NCBI GenBank assembly: GCA_033439255.1
Contig: CM065887.1
Span: 496,001 to 560,000, forward strand
Length of the DNA stretch: 64,000 bases
Reading direction: 5' to 3'
DNA from: Hericium rajendrae
Taxonomy: Eukaryota; Basidiomycota; Agaricomycetes; Russulales; Hericiaceae
The notes beneath the pieces are model-generated. The model was not told the DNA's origin. It saw only the letters and a program-made list of their open reading frames with translations, and made no database searches. Position 1 is the stretch's first letter; every line of letters begins with the position of its first letter. This document shows, one piece after another, positions 11,736 to 21,184 of the stretch. Position numbers and translations under genes: made by a program.

Positions 11736-12581
11736 TCAGCCAAACAAAGTCGAGCGATGTCCAGACATTCGCGGAACCGGTCGTTCTCCAGCGTGGGTTG
11801 TGTGAGCTCGAGATAAGGCATCCACATCCAACCCATCATCCTCCAATAAACCCCGACAGTCCAGTAAACCAACGCAGCATTGAGGGTCAGCCGGGTCAGA
11901 ACTCCATGATTGTGCATTCTGGTCCATAGACGGTTGGTTGGTGGAGGGATTCGCTTCTGGATCGGCAATTGACATTGGATGTGGTGGGGTGGGTGATGTT
12001 AATGAAGGAGGAGAAGTAGTGGTGGCAGATATGCTGGACGACGCATGGGAGGAGAAATAGCTGAGAAGCCCGGCGAGCTCGACATCCATAGTGCCGGGTT
12101 CGATGCTAGATACACGTCTGTTTTGTGATTAACGGGACGGCTAGAATAAGAGCATCTCTGCAAGCTTACTCGTTCTCATGAAGAGCTGATTTCGGCAGCT
12201 CAGAACGTGTGACACCCGTTGCCAACGCTATTTGTTTTTCTAGGCGTGAAAGCGACCCGGTGGTGCGAACAAGATTCTGCATAAGTTCCGCAGATGCCTG
12301 GATCTACAGGACAATTCAGCATACAATAGAATCGCACACATTCCCGAAGAACATACCATATCATGACCGAAATGCGAAACAGCAGAGGATGTCGAAGCGG
12401 CCTGTAGTTGGGCGCGAACATCAGCCAGTTCCTTGCAAAGCCCTTCATTCTCCGCCTCAGCTTTGCGACATCTTTCTTCGAGGTCAGCAAGACGCTTCGC
12501 CTTCCTGTCACGGTATGCACGTTGGAGAGTGAGAGATCGAGACGGTTGGATAGTGAGGTCCTTGCTTCTGCCTCTGGCCAT
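11736..12581 (-). CDS. bZIP transcription factor, candidate arsenic regulator
   Basis: Basic-leucine-zipper protein. Exons 12357-12581, 12170-12303 and 11736-12117 give about 246 aa. The N-terminus MARGRSKDLTIQPSRSLTLQ runs into RAYRDRKAKRLADLEERCRK and a zipper-like helix. The basic region has Ser where classical bZIPs carry the invariant Asn. From family memory this is the basidiomycete-specific type (RAL-x-QQRDYR-x-RKA). A second helix follows (IQASAELMQNLVRTTGSLSR), then a Ser/Pro-rich linker and a tail with CCVGLLDCRGLLEDDG. Three Cys in that tail could bind As(III), by analogy with Cys-based sensing in yeast Yap8; this is inference. The gene lies tail to tail with the rhodanese gene and is transcribed in the same direction as ACR3 and arsM. 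The C-terminal frame is chosen because of the CC-x5-C motif. Confidence 0.82.
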
Positions 12582-12599
12582 TGTACGCGGCAGAGATGT

Positions 12600-12622
12600 T
12601 AACATTCAAAATGATCAAATTC
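12600..12622. promoter_or_regulatory. Motif upstream of the bZIP gene resembling the arsM element
   Basis: The sequence around 12603-12621 reads ATTCAAAATGATCAAATTCG, 20-40 bp above the bZIP start. It closely resembles ATTCAAAATCAAAGTCAAAT upstream of arsM at 16365. A nearby GTGATTAAAG adds a TGATTA half-site. The link to arsenic control is inferred from the sharing of the motif. Confidence 0.35.
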
Positions 12623-12779
12623 GCGATAATCTTTACTCGTGATTAAAGTTAGTAATCTGGGCTAATCGATTCTGTGCGCTCCGGATTGCCTGAGCCTTTC
12701 TCTTCGCTCTCTGCGAGCCGCTCCGTCCTGCGAGCACGTCTCCGCGGGCCTTCCACCCCCGCGTCGAGCCTTTCTTCTG

Positions 12780-12905
12780 GTACGTCGTTTGCGTCCACGC
12801 GTCCGTGCGCTCTTACGCGTTCACCTCCGTGCGTCCGTGCGCAACCTTGCACATTTACCTCCGTAGGTCCGTGCGCGAGTTTGCGCATTTGCCTCCGCAT
12901 CCGTC
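12780..12905 (+). repeat. Diverged CCTCCGTGCGTCCGTGCGC minirepeats
   Basis: Four imperfect units of about 30 bp containing GTCCGTGCG or GTCCGCGCG-like cores plus TTTACCTCCGT or TTGCCTCCGC lie upstream of the bZIP promoter. They look like a small decaying tandem array. No function is apparent. Confidence 0.4.
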
Positions 12906-13979
12906 AGCTATAAAAGAGCAGCGGCGGTCAGTCAGCAGCATTCGATTTCTGCCCTCGACCGCCGCTCACTTTCAGTGCACGTTATTTGAGCACCTCTCCC
13001 TCCCACCCTTCTTGCTTTTATCTTTATTTTTTTTCTCTTCTTTCATATTATTTGCACAAGTACTATCATGTATTATCGTACGGATCGTTTCGCCGCAGTA
13101 CGATAATCTCATATTTTCCGCTCGGGCCGCCTATTTCCCGCACGTGCGCGGTGGGCGGCCGCGAACTCCCTATTTTTTGGTGTGCAGCGACTTCGTCGCT
13201 TTCTTTCGAGAGCTCCGTCCGCGCTTGCGTGCTGGAACGATTAGTGAGTACTGAAGCGCCTAAGATCTCGAGCGCCTATACAGCAACTCGAGCCTCGGCA
13301 CAGTTTTCTAACCATCTGTTTTTCCTTGTAGACCACCGTTTTGAACATCTAGTTTCTTTTTATCACGCTTGTGCGCGCCAGTGTCTTTGAGATGAAACCT
13401 GGTCAGAATATAATGCCGCGTCTATTTGGAGGCCATTCGTATATCGAGGTGAGCAATCTTGACTCCCAATATCCAGCCTCAGCTGGCCATCATTTCGACT
13501 AAAGGATATGATATCCCAACTTACATCCCCCGTCCTTCCAGAGTTATCATCATGAAGAGCGGCAGCTCCCTGCTGCTGTGCTCACTGGTGTCGCTATGAT
13601 CCGGTCTCTGGAGGTCGTTGAGCGGAGAATATGGGCCGAGCGTTGCCCAACCTCCAGCTTGATCACTCGATTTGCTACTCAAGAAGATTCAGTGGATGGT
13701 GCAGATTTCCAATGGCGGTACTAATGCAGACCGAGATGCTTTGCAACAGCTTGGTGTCTTGCATCGTCTACGAAGGGAAAGGACGATAATCCTCGGCGGC
13801 CTTGAAGCGGGTCGAGTCTTCAATTCGCAACTTCCTCAAGCCAAATATTAGTGTTGACTAGATGAGTGTCAAGTCATATCCACCCGTATTGCACGAACAA
13901 ATACAGACAGGGCCAATTGACCAGCATCTACACATATACCCTATCCACGGTATACAGCTGCCTGGATCAAAGTTCTGAG

Positions 13980-14790
13980 CCGTTATCGTTGGCATTGGCA
14001 TCAATATCTACGATGACCCGTCGATTCCGCGCCTCAGAGGATGCATCAACGACGCGCTCGCGATGCATGTATACCTGACGCTACGACTTTCTTCTGTGTA
14101 AGGTCTGCTCGGAGACTAATCTGACGCAGGATCTGCGCGTGCCGGCGGATCACATCTGCTTGCTCACCCAGAGCCCGAGCGACTGCCCACCTGTCTGGGC
14201 CTGGTTACCGCGCCAGAACATCCTGTCTAACCTTCGCATTCGCGCGGGCGACAACATGTTGATTTATGACACGTTCGCATACTACGCCCCCGACGCGTTC
14301 GGCAGCCCGCCGTGCGCATCGGCTCAATCGAGGCGCTGTGCCCACCTCCGATCGCTGAACCATATTCAGCCCTGATCCAGAGGACGACATCAGCGACCGC
14401 GAGATCAATGTGATGTTGCTGGGAAAGTTCTGCGACGCGAAGGGTCCCGACATCACGCTCATTCTTGACTGTTGTCACTCGGGTGGCATGGCGCGCGGTG
14501 GGCCTGTACCACGCTTTGCAGACCCGCTGCCGCTCGCGGCCGTGCTGCGCGCGGCGGACATGGTTTTTCGCCACTGGCCTGCGAGAGCAGGCGCATGTAC
14601 GCGGGACTGTGGGGCTGGGATACGTCCGTGCGTCCTGCTCGCTGCGTGTCGGGACTATGAGCAAGCGTACGAGCTGCTGGCGACGTCATCGGCGGACGTG
14701 CGGGGTGTGTTCATGCGTGTGTTGCTCGAGGCGCTGCGGTGGTCTGGGGGCAACACCACGTTTGCCGGTCTAGTGAGACTGGTGGGGTGA
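13980..14790 (+). pseudogene. Caspase-domain (peptidase C14, metacaspase-like) relic
   Basis: Remains of an Agaricomycete caspase-domain gene. Recognisable pieces are IVGIGINIYDDPSIPRLRG, then CINDALAMHVYLT, a splice to DLRVPADHICLLTQ, RAGDNMLIYDTFAYYAPDAF, GSIEALCPP in another frame, DREINVMLLGKFCDAKGPD, ITLILDCCHSGGMARG and LLAACRDYEQAYELL. The catalytic Cys motif DCCHSGG survives. The expected catalytic His block (YAGHGS) is replaced by YYAPDA, and the frame changes between the His and Cys halves. Truncation and frame breaks point to a pseudogene. It sits between the bZIP and arsM genes and has no evident role in the arsenic cluster. Confidence 0.7.
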
Positions 14791-14937
14791 AGTTGGGCGG
14801 GATCCAGCATCCTGTGATTGTGGGCGACCGGCGGGGATATCGAGTGTGGTTTTGATGCGAATAATACTCATTGACCAAATTGTTTTGAATTCAGCGATTG
14901 GTAGGTCTTGTGTTTCGGACTGAAGTTGCTCATTTTT

Positions 14938-15090
14938 TAGATTCGATACCCCAGTTTGATCGTACCACCGACACGGAGAAGCAAAATGATTACAGCGTGG
15001 TATGGCATTGGTAGTTAGATGCACCTAACCCAAACGTCTCTAGTTTCTTGGGTTCGATACCCCAGTGTGATTGTACTACCAACAGAAAAT
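14938..15090. repeat. Pair of short direct repeats with a T-loop-like core
   Basis: Two diverged copies of about 30 bp share TTCGATACCCCAGT, followed by GTGATTGTACTACC in one copy and TTGATCGTACCACC in the other. They sit at about 14940 and 15052. GGTTCGATACCC resembles the B box of tRNA-derived sequences, but no tRNA fold is present. They may be short retroposon remnants. Confidence 0.3.
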
Positions 15091-15132
15091 ATATTTGTTC
15101 CACCATCTTGCAGGCTCCGCCGCACAAGCGAA

Positions 15133-16200
15133 TCAAACATAAGGTACATCACCGAAGGCACCGGAAGGTTTCATGGCATAGATTGAGTATGATGCTGGTC
15201 AATGCAATATCCTCAGGATCTGCGGACGTCGATTTTAGGTTATATCCATGACTTACCCACAAGCTCGTTGACATCAATAGAGGGACGTGGCAGTCCGTTG
15301 GAGGGCGTTGCGCAGCCGCTACTGACCATGCCGCACGCAGCAGACTTAGAACCGCCGCAATTACTGTCATTGGTAGCGCTGTTGAACCAGACATTGAGGT
15401 CGGCTTTCTTGTCAACCATGAACACGTCTGGCAAAGGATTAGAATTGCGATCATGCCCGGTTATGTGTTAGAACGTCTGGCTTACCCTGGAATCCGGCAG
15501 CATGCAAATTGTCTTCATACACTGCCTTCGTGACTGCGCCGCCGATGCATCCCGCGTATGCGACGAAGTCGTTGCGAACGTGCTCGGGTAGCTCCCGCTT
15601 CGCTACGATGTCCTCCAGCGCCAGGCGACCTCCCGGCTTGAGGATCCTATAGACTTCCTTCATTACCAAAGCCTTGCCTTCAGGTGGCAGCAGGTTGATG
15701 ACACAGTTGGAGATGACACAGTCAACCGTGCTTTCCGCGAAGGGCGGGTTGGGGAAAGGCTCTGAAAGCGAGGCCTTGACGAACATCACCCGCGGCGGAA
15801 AGTGGCCAAGCTTCTTCGCGTTAGCCTCAGCCCGGGCCAGCATGTCCTACGACAGAGTCATCAGCTGTGCGCGCAATTCAGTATCTATATCATGATACCT
15901 ACATCGGAAACATCGATGCCGATAGCTCTGCCGGTTGGGCCGATCTTCTCTGCTGCGAGAAACACGTCCACGCCACCACCGCAGCCAAGGTCAAGAACGA
16001 CTTCACCCTGATGACCATTCTCAGTGAGTAAGAAGATATTCCGGAGGGCGTGTAGTACTACCAACCTTCTTCAATTTCGCCGTCGCGGTTGGGTTCCCGC
16101 AGCTAATACCCATGTGCGACCCATCAGGGATAGCTGCGAGCTCTTCGACAGTATAGCCAAATGCTCCAGCGACGCGGTTGGCATGGTCTGGAGACACCAT
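15133..16200 (-). CDS. arsM: Arsenite S-adenosylmethionine methyltransferase (ArsM type)
   Basis: SAM-dependent enzyme that methylates As(III). Exons 16066-16200, 15903-16007, 15486-15846, 15257-15427 and 15133-15194 give about 277 aa in one frame. Motifs in order are [97 protein letters not shown] and YAGCIGGAV. The Cys of GISCGNP, SNCVINL and YAGCIGGA correspond to the three conserved catalytic cysteines of ArsM enzymes. The C-terminus adds a Cys-rich loop ([20 protein letters not shown]) and ends [18 protein letters not shown]. The first ATG of the likely transcript, at 16243, opens [16 protein letters not shown], which resembles an ArsM N-terminus but is one base out of frame with the rest. 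The internal ATG at 16200 is used here. Confidence 0.9.
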
Positions 16201-16303
16201 CGCGTGCAATGGCGCCGTAAGTATTATCGACAACAGATTGCATGTAGCGCTTCAACTGCGAGTGAGAGGGAAAATTTTGATGAACGAAATGGATTGTAGC
16301 ACC

Positions 16304-16311
16304 CTATTTAA
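16304..16311 (-). promoter_or_regulatory. TATA-like box of arsM
   Basis: TTAAATAG on the minus strand lies about 60 bp above the ATG at 16243, a usual spacing for a fungal core promoter. Confidence 0.4.
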
Positions 16312-16363
16312 CCGTTAGATTCTACAGGACAGATGCGTGGTCATGACTTCCACGTCCGACGGA

Positions 16364-16592
16364 GCATTCAAAATCAAAGTCAAATTCGGTCGGAACGGCT
16401 TTTCCCACGAAGCTCAGGCATAGGCCAAAGACTCGCTGGACTCATTCCTTGGCGTGAAACTAAAGCAATCGATGAATCATCGACTCAAGGACGACGCGGG
16501 GGATGGCCTTGTTGGTGAATATGGATGTACGGACCTAATAAACGCGAAATTGTGGTCAAAGCAGCTGCTGAAATCAAAGTCAAAATTGGAAA
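16364..16592. promoter_or_regulatory. Two ARTCAA hexamer clusters upstream of arsM
   Basis: TTCAAAATCAAAGTCAAATT occurs at about 16366 and GAAATCAAAGTCAAAATTGG at about 16569, roughly 125 and 330 bp above the arsM start. Both contain AATCAAAGTCAAA. This is the complement of the TTGAYT units that fill the ACR3/rhodanese promoter. The shared, spaced occurrence in arsenic-gene promoters suggests a common factor-binding element. Confidence 0.45.
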
Positions 16593-17073
16593 CCACCTGC
16601 ATTATCAGATGATTGCATTAACACACTGGCATCATGTAGACAGCTGTGAGCTCAAGCGTACATTTATTGCAAGGCTGCGCAGCCCAATGTGTGATCTACG
16701 AGTTCCTAGATGAGAGCAAAGATCAAAGTGCACAGGGCTTCACGGTCACATTCGCGCATAGTTTGGCATCCTACCGACTTTAACATCTCTGTGAGCGGTG
16801 CTTGAAGTGATCGGTCAAGCCGGGATGGAAGCACAAGATATTCACGCTTCGTGGGCAAGGGACGGATCTACAGCACTTGGGACGTCATATCAATACCGTG
16901 AGGCAAGGATGCCGGTCACTATGCAGAATGTCTGATCTTCATGACGATATGTGTTCAAATACTGTTCAGAGTATTGTCTCATCGGCAAAACGGCGCTCCT
17001 GGTCCAACCCGATGGAAAGGTTCACGCACCAAGATTTCGCCATCGCACCGAGCAAAGGAAAGGATCTAGCAAA

Positions 17074-17704
17074 TCACTCGTCTAGATTGATTGCGCTCCC
17101 GAACTTCGCGTACAGCGCGACTTTCAACTCCTTCATGCCCCGTTCGCAATCTTCTGCGCTACCGGTCAGCTTTGCGATTTCTGCGTTCAGTTGCTCCTCG
17201 TCCGCTTCTAGCCTTTTCATCGCTTTTGAATGCGGCAGATGCAAGAACGCCTCGCCAATCTTATATCTGCATGTAGATTAGCCCGGATGAGTTCCTCAGA
17301 TAATTCAGAAGGAATGTTGGACGCATACAAGACGGGCTCGTCCTCATCCGCGAGCTCAAGTTCCGTCGAGAGATCATCCAATGCCTCCTTCTCTTGCTAT
17401 AGGGTGCCAATAGGTATCTGCATCATTGCTATCCGTGAGAATAAAGAAAAAGAATCACGCACCTTCAGTTCTTCCAGCTTCTCCTCAATAGAGCGCATGC
17501 GCGTGTTCAACTTCGAGAAAGAGTTGATCCGTTGCTGATCCTCTGCCCACGCTCGTCAAAGACAAAGCCAGCCGTAATCTCAAGTGGAACACACCCCAGG
17601 TTACCTCCGTATCGTCAACCTCCTCTTCCTGTGCTAACTGATGTGTGGGATGACATCAATATATTAAATCAAAAGGAGTGGTTGGGAAGACACACCATGC
17701 GCAT
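17074..17704 (-). CDS. GIM3: Prefoldin subunit 4
   Basis: Beta-type subunit of the hexameric prefoldin chaperone, which hands nascent actin and tubulin to the cytosolic chaperonin. Five exons (17696-17704, 17595-17637, 17463-17542, 17329-17396 and 17074-17266) give 130 aa, the usual family length. The first coding exon encodes only M-R-M. Seen in order are EVTWEDQQRINSFSKLNTRM, an N-terminal coiled coil (SIEEKLEELKQEKEALDDLS), the linker DEDEPVLYKIGEAFLHLP, a second coiled coil (KRLEADEEQLNAEIAKL), and the ending LYAKFGSAINLDE, the family signature. The fourth intron, starting GTATGCG at 17328, removes a segment that would otherwise break the reading frame. Confidence 0.92.
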
Positions 17705-19232
17705 CTTGAATTCCCGGTGTAATGGCCTGGACAATCGAAAGGAATGATGGTGAACAATGGCATGATAACTTGAAGAAGATATATCACCTTGGGAAAGACC
17801 AGCCGATGGATATGTGCAACCTCACCGATCTAACAGCAGACAGCTTTAAGTTTCCGAGGCTCGGGCAAGGGTCGGCATACTTTGATCACGTAATCGATCA
17901 CCGGAGCACCGGTGACCGATTCAACAATCCGGTATCCGCTGGATCGTTCGTCGCCATTCTGCTCAGTACCACCGCTATGGCATATCGCTACGCCGTTTTG
18001 CAAGTAAGTGATGTTATCGAGACTGATAGCACCAGCCAAGTCAGATGCTCAAACGTATGGTATGTCGAACGGCTCAAAAATTGCGGAGTAGGTATGTGGT
18101 GCACGGTCTTCATCTTTATCTAAATCTGCTGCGTAGCGTTTGTAGATCTTCATTCCAGACTGTCGCTACATACTGTAGGCGAGCCGACATCGCCCTGGCA
18201 GTGCTCCTCATTACAGCTCACCATGTGGAGGCTGTTCAATAAAGTTGCGTCATTTGTCTTGGTATTCCATCCAGATGGCCGCACAGTCGGTTGTACCTTC
18301 AAGGCTGGTTGATGTCTCAGTTTGCTGCTGCTCTCCGTTCCGTTTTTTTTGTGAAGAGTAGTACGACTAAGTATCACCGTCTCGGAGGCGGCGGAGATCC
18401 CGAGTACCGTCTCTCCGCTCGAGTAGCTCTATTTAGACTCGGAAGCGCAGCAATTCCCGAAGCAGAACTAACGCAGAGGATTCCTGGGTAGCGACACTGC
18501 GACAATGCTAGCCTCAGGCATGGCTATGTGTGACGCGTCCAGCCAACTCGTTCTGACCTGAGTAGTTACTTTCGGTGATAATAGGTACGCCAATCCCAAC
18601 GTTATCGGACGAGCTCCTAATAACGAGTGGTCTATTACAGTCACCGGCTTAATCCCAGCGCGCGCGCCCAACCCACCCACCAAACCATGCATACTGTCTC
18701 AAGGGAGTTGGTACAATGGACATGTCCCAGTAGATTATCACTGAGCCGGATGTTATGCAGAAGAGTCATTCTCAGCATCCGTTTTCATGGACTTTTGCTG
18801 TACGGCAGCTCATGTATAGGCTTTGGGTCAAACCTACGCTGTAGTGAGTCTTTTTAACTTGGCAACGATAGTCTTCGGCTCTCACCGCAGGCAGCTCTCC
18901 GTATCCATGTGCATGGCGGAACTTCACAGAAGGTGTGCTGAAGCACTCTCCAAGTATGGCCACCGTTCGTCCAACATCCGTGAGACTCTTCTTCCGATAG
19001 CTGCGCTTGAATTCGGCTTACTTCACGGTGATTCTCTCGCCTGCCCGAGCGCGTAATTTTTTGTCGTAGCTCAACTCTATGCGATCTGTGTAGTGCAACT
19101 CCCGTTTGGAATGACGAGAGCGAGGACTTAAGGTGGCAGGAATGGTCTGTTCTCGTTTACTCCGGCGCATTGAAGATCCATTTCGCAATCTCTCTACCTT
19201 CAATAATTCTCCCAGTCCTGATCATCATATCA
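17705..19232. other. Region without a recognised gene; unassigned frames on both strands
   Basis: A 133-aa plus-strand frame at 17722-18123 (YHLGKDQPMDMCNLTDLTAD) overlaps a minus-strand frame at 17830-18039 (GAISLDNITYLQNGVAICHS). Neither matches a family I know, and neither has clear splice partners. A poly-T tract lies at about 18341. It may hold a decayed or very divergent secreted-protein gene. Confidence 0.3.
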
Positions 19233-20761
19233 ATGGCATTTCGTGGCAACCTGCACAGAAATTTCGGAAAGTTCGGTAATCATTTCGGATGCCACTATGA
19301 CAAGGGGAACATAGAGAAGGATGAACATGCGCATCTTGAGAATTTGGTGAGACTGCAGAGGAATTTGAGGCTCGTCACGAATACTTCAGTCGTTACCCAA
19401 ATAATAGGGCAGAGATACGGTGAGGAACCTCGCCCAAGCCAATTTTTGCCCGCTGTTGACTGGCATTTAGATAACGCCTTCGTGAACCGGCTGCAGAGCT
19501 CCTTGGAACGATGGTTATAATTTTATTTGGGAACGGTGTCAACTGCCAAGTAACCCTTGGTTCCAACCCGGATGTGTCTCCCACCCCGAAGGGTGATGAT
19601 TACTTATCGTTGAACTTCGGCTGGGCTTGTGGTATGGAGACACTTTATTATTGTGGCTGAACGTGCTTTGGTAATCTCTGGAAGGTATTGCTTGGGTATT
19701 GCCCTCGGCATCTGGGTATCTGGTGGCATCTCTGATGGATATCTTAACCCCATGGTGAGCTTTCGGCGAATGCCCGCTATACGAAACGAACTGTAACTGG
19801 CAGTCAGGTCACGCTTGCTTTGGCCGTTTTCAGGGGCTTTCCCTGGTGGAAGGTCCCCGTCTTCTGGTTCGCGCAACTTGTTGGTGCCTGGTTTAGCGCA
19901 ATGCTTGTGTTCGCCAAATATTTCCATGCCATCGTATTTGAGGGAGGTAGAGGCCGGCGATCGACTCCTGGAACTGCCTCGCTATTCGCCACTTATTTCG
20001 TAAGTTTCATTGAAGTTTTTGAAGCAGCAAATTTCCCTAAAAAATTCGATGCAATGTCTATCTGTCATACCTGCCATCTGCAAACTGTTTCTTCGACGAG
20101 ATACGCATTTACCTCGGTTTCTTGCCCGGTTTTCCTCGTTCCTGATGGACCACTGGTCTAGTTCATCGGTGTCTTTATTGTTATCCTTCTCGTTTTCGCT
20201 GTGACAGACAAGAGAAACAATCCACCTGCGCCTGGTATGGTGCCTGTTGCCCTCTTTATTCTCATTCTCGGAATTGGTGCGGCCTTCGGTATGCAGACAG
20301 GTACGCACGTGTGCACAATCATTGTTTATATTGCTCACAATCACTCTTCGAATCAGGTCACGCTGTCAATCCAGCCCATGATCTGGGCCCTTGTATCATG
20401 ACAGCTATGATGGGTTATGGCAGAGCGGGTGCGTTGGCTTTTTCTGTCGCGTCGTGGTCCCGAGCTTGACCCCAATTGCCAGTAGTATTCAACTCCCGCA
20501 GGCAAACTGGTTATTTTGTCCCATCCTGGGTTCCTTCTCTGGTTATCTCGTTGATGCTGCAATCTACGATGCTCTCCTTTTCCTTGGAAGTGAGAGTTGG
20601 ATGAACCGACCGTACGTACCTCTTTGTATGCCGAGAGTGCACAGCTCATCGTTCCTTGATCCTTCAGGAACGCGGCCGCTCGCAGGCACTTTGCTCACGC
20701 CAGGACGGCTGAGCACCAGCGCCCTCCTGCTGGTTTCTCTCAAGACGACAATGCCGTCTGA
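19233..20761 (+). pseudogene. Aquaglyceroporin (major intrinsic protein) pseudogene
   Basis: Remains of a six-helix MIP channel of the fungal aquaglyceroporin type. Matching pieces are EEPRPSQFLPAVDWHLDNAF, MVIILFGNGVNCQVTLGSNP, GIALGIWVSGGISDGYLNP, TLALAVFRGFPWWKVPVFWF, SANCFFDE, FIGVFIVILLVFAVTDKRNN, GMVPVALFILILGIGAAFGM and WLFCPILGSFSGYLVDAAIY. The C-terminal exon ends at 20761 (FSQDDNAV). Lesions: the helix-1 region is shortened with a frame change near 19497; the frame breaks around 19685; the intron after CFFDE begins AT instead of GT at 20098; and the two NPA boxes read NPM and NPAH. In the second box His replaces the selectivity-filter Arg. MIPs of this class can carry arsenite, which would fit the nearby cluster, but this copy appears dead. 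Confidence 0.75.
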
Positions 20762-21184
20762 TGGGCCTCGACAGCCATGCGCTACGAACAATTTGGGCTT
20801 CTAGTATTCCTTTCAAATCCAGGTTCCTTTGCGGAACGTGCTGTGCTTTCTCGGATGTCAGCTGGTTTCATTTCTGTCATATGAGCGATATTGTCTTGTA
20901 AATTAGCGATATGGTGTTTCGATAGCCTCATGTATCATTATGAACATCCACATGTTCTTTGCGAGCGAGCGCCACGCAGTAACACGATGTTGAGATGCAA
21001 CAATGTGACCGCACCGGCCCCGGCCACCTACAAAGGAGCCGAAGCCGAGCGACGCGACGGTGACCAACACCCGCTGGACGTCTCGGATGGCAAATATTGT
21101 CCTTTAGCTTTAACACCGTCACACAGCAACGACACTTCAACGAGGACACTGCAATCATTGCACTAGCTATCGGAATTTCCAGGC
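20762..21184. other. Intergenic region before S1P lyase
   Basis: Promoter space of the lyase gene. No gene or repeat is visible. Confidence 0.35.

Noticed and set aside
17230-17300. Prefoldin 4 as a pseudogene because of a frame change
   Set aside because: A consensus intron from GTATGC (17328) to CATGCAG (17267), with branch site GCTAAT, restores PVLYKIGEAF. The gene is intact.
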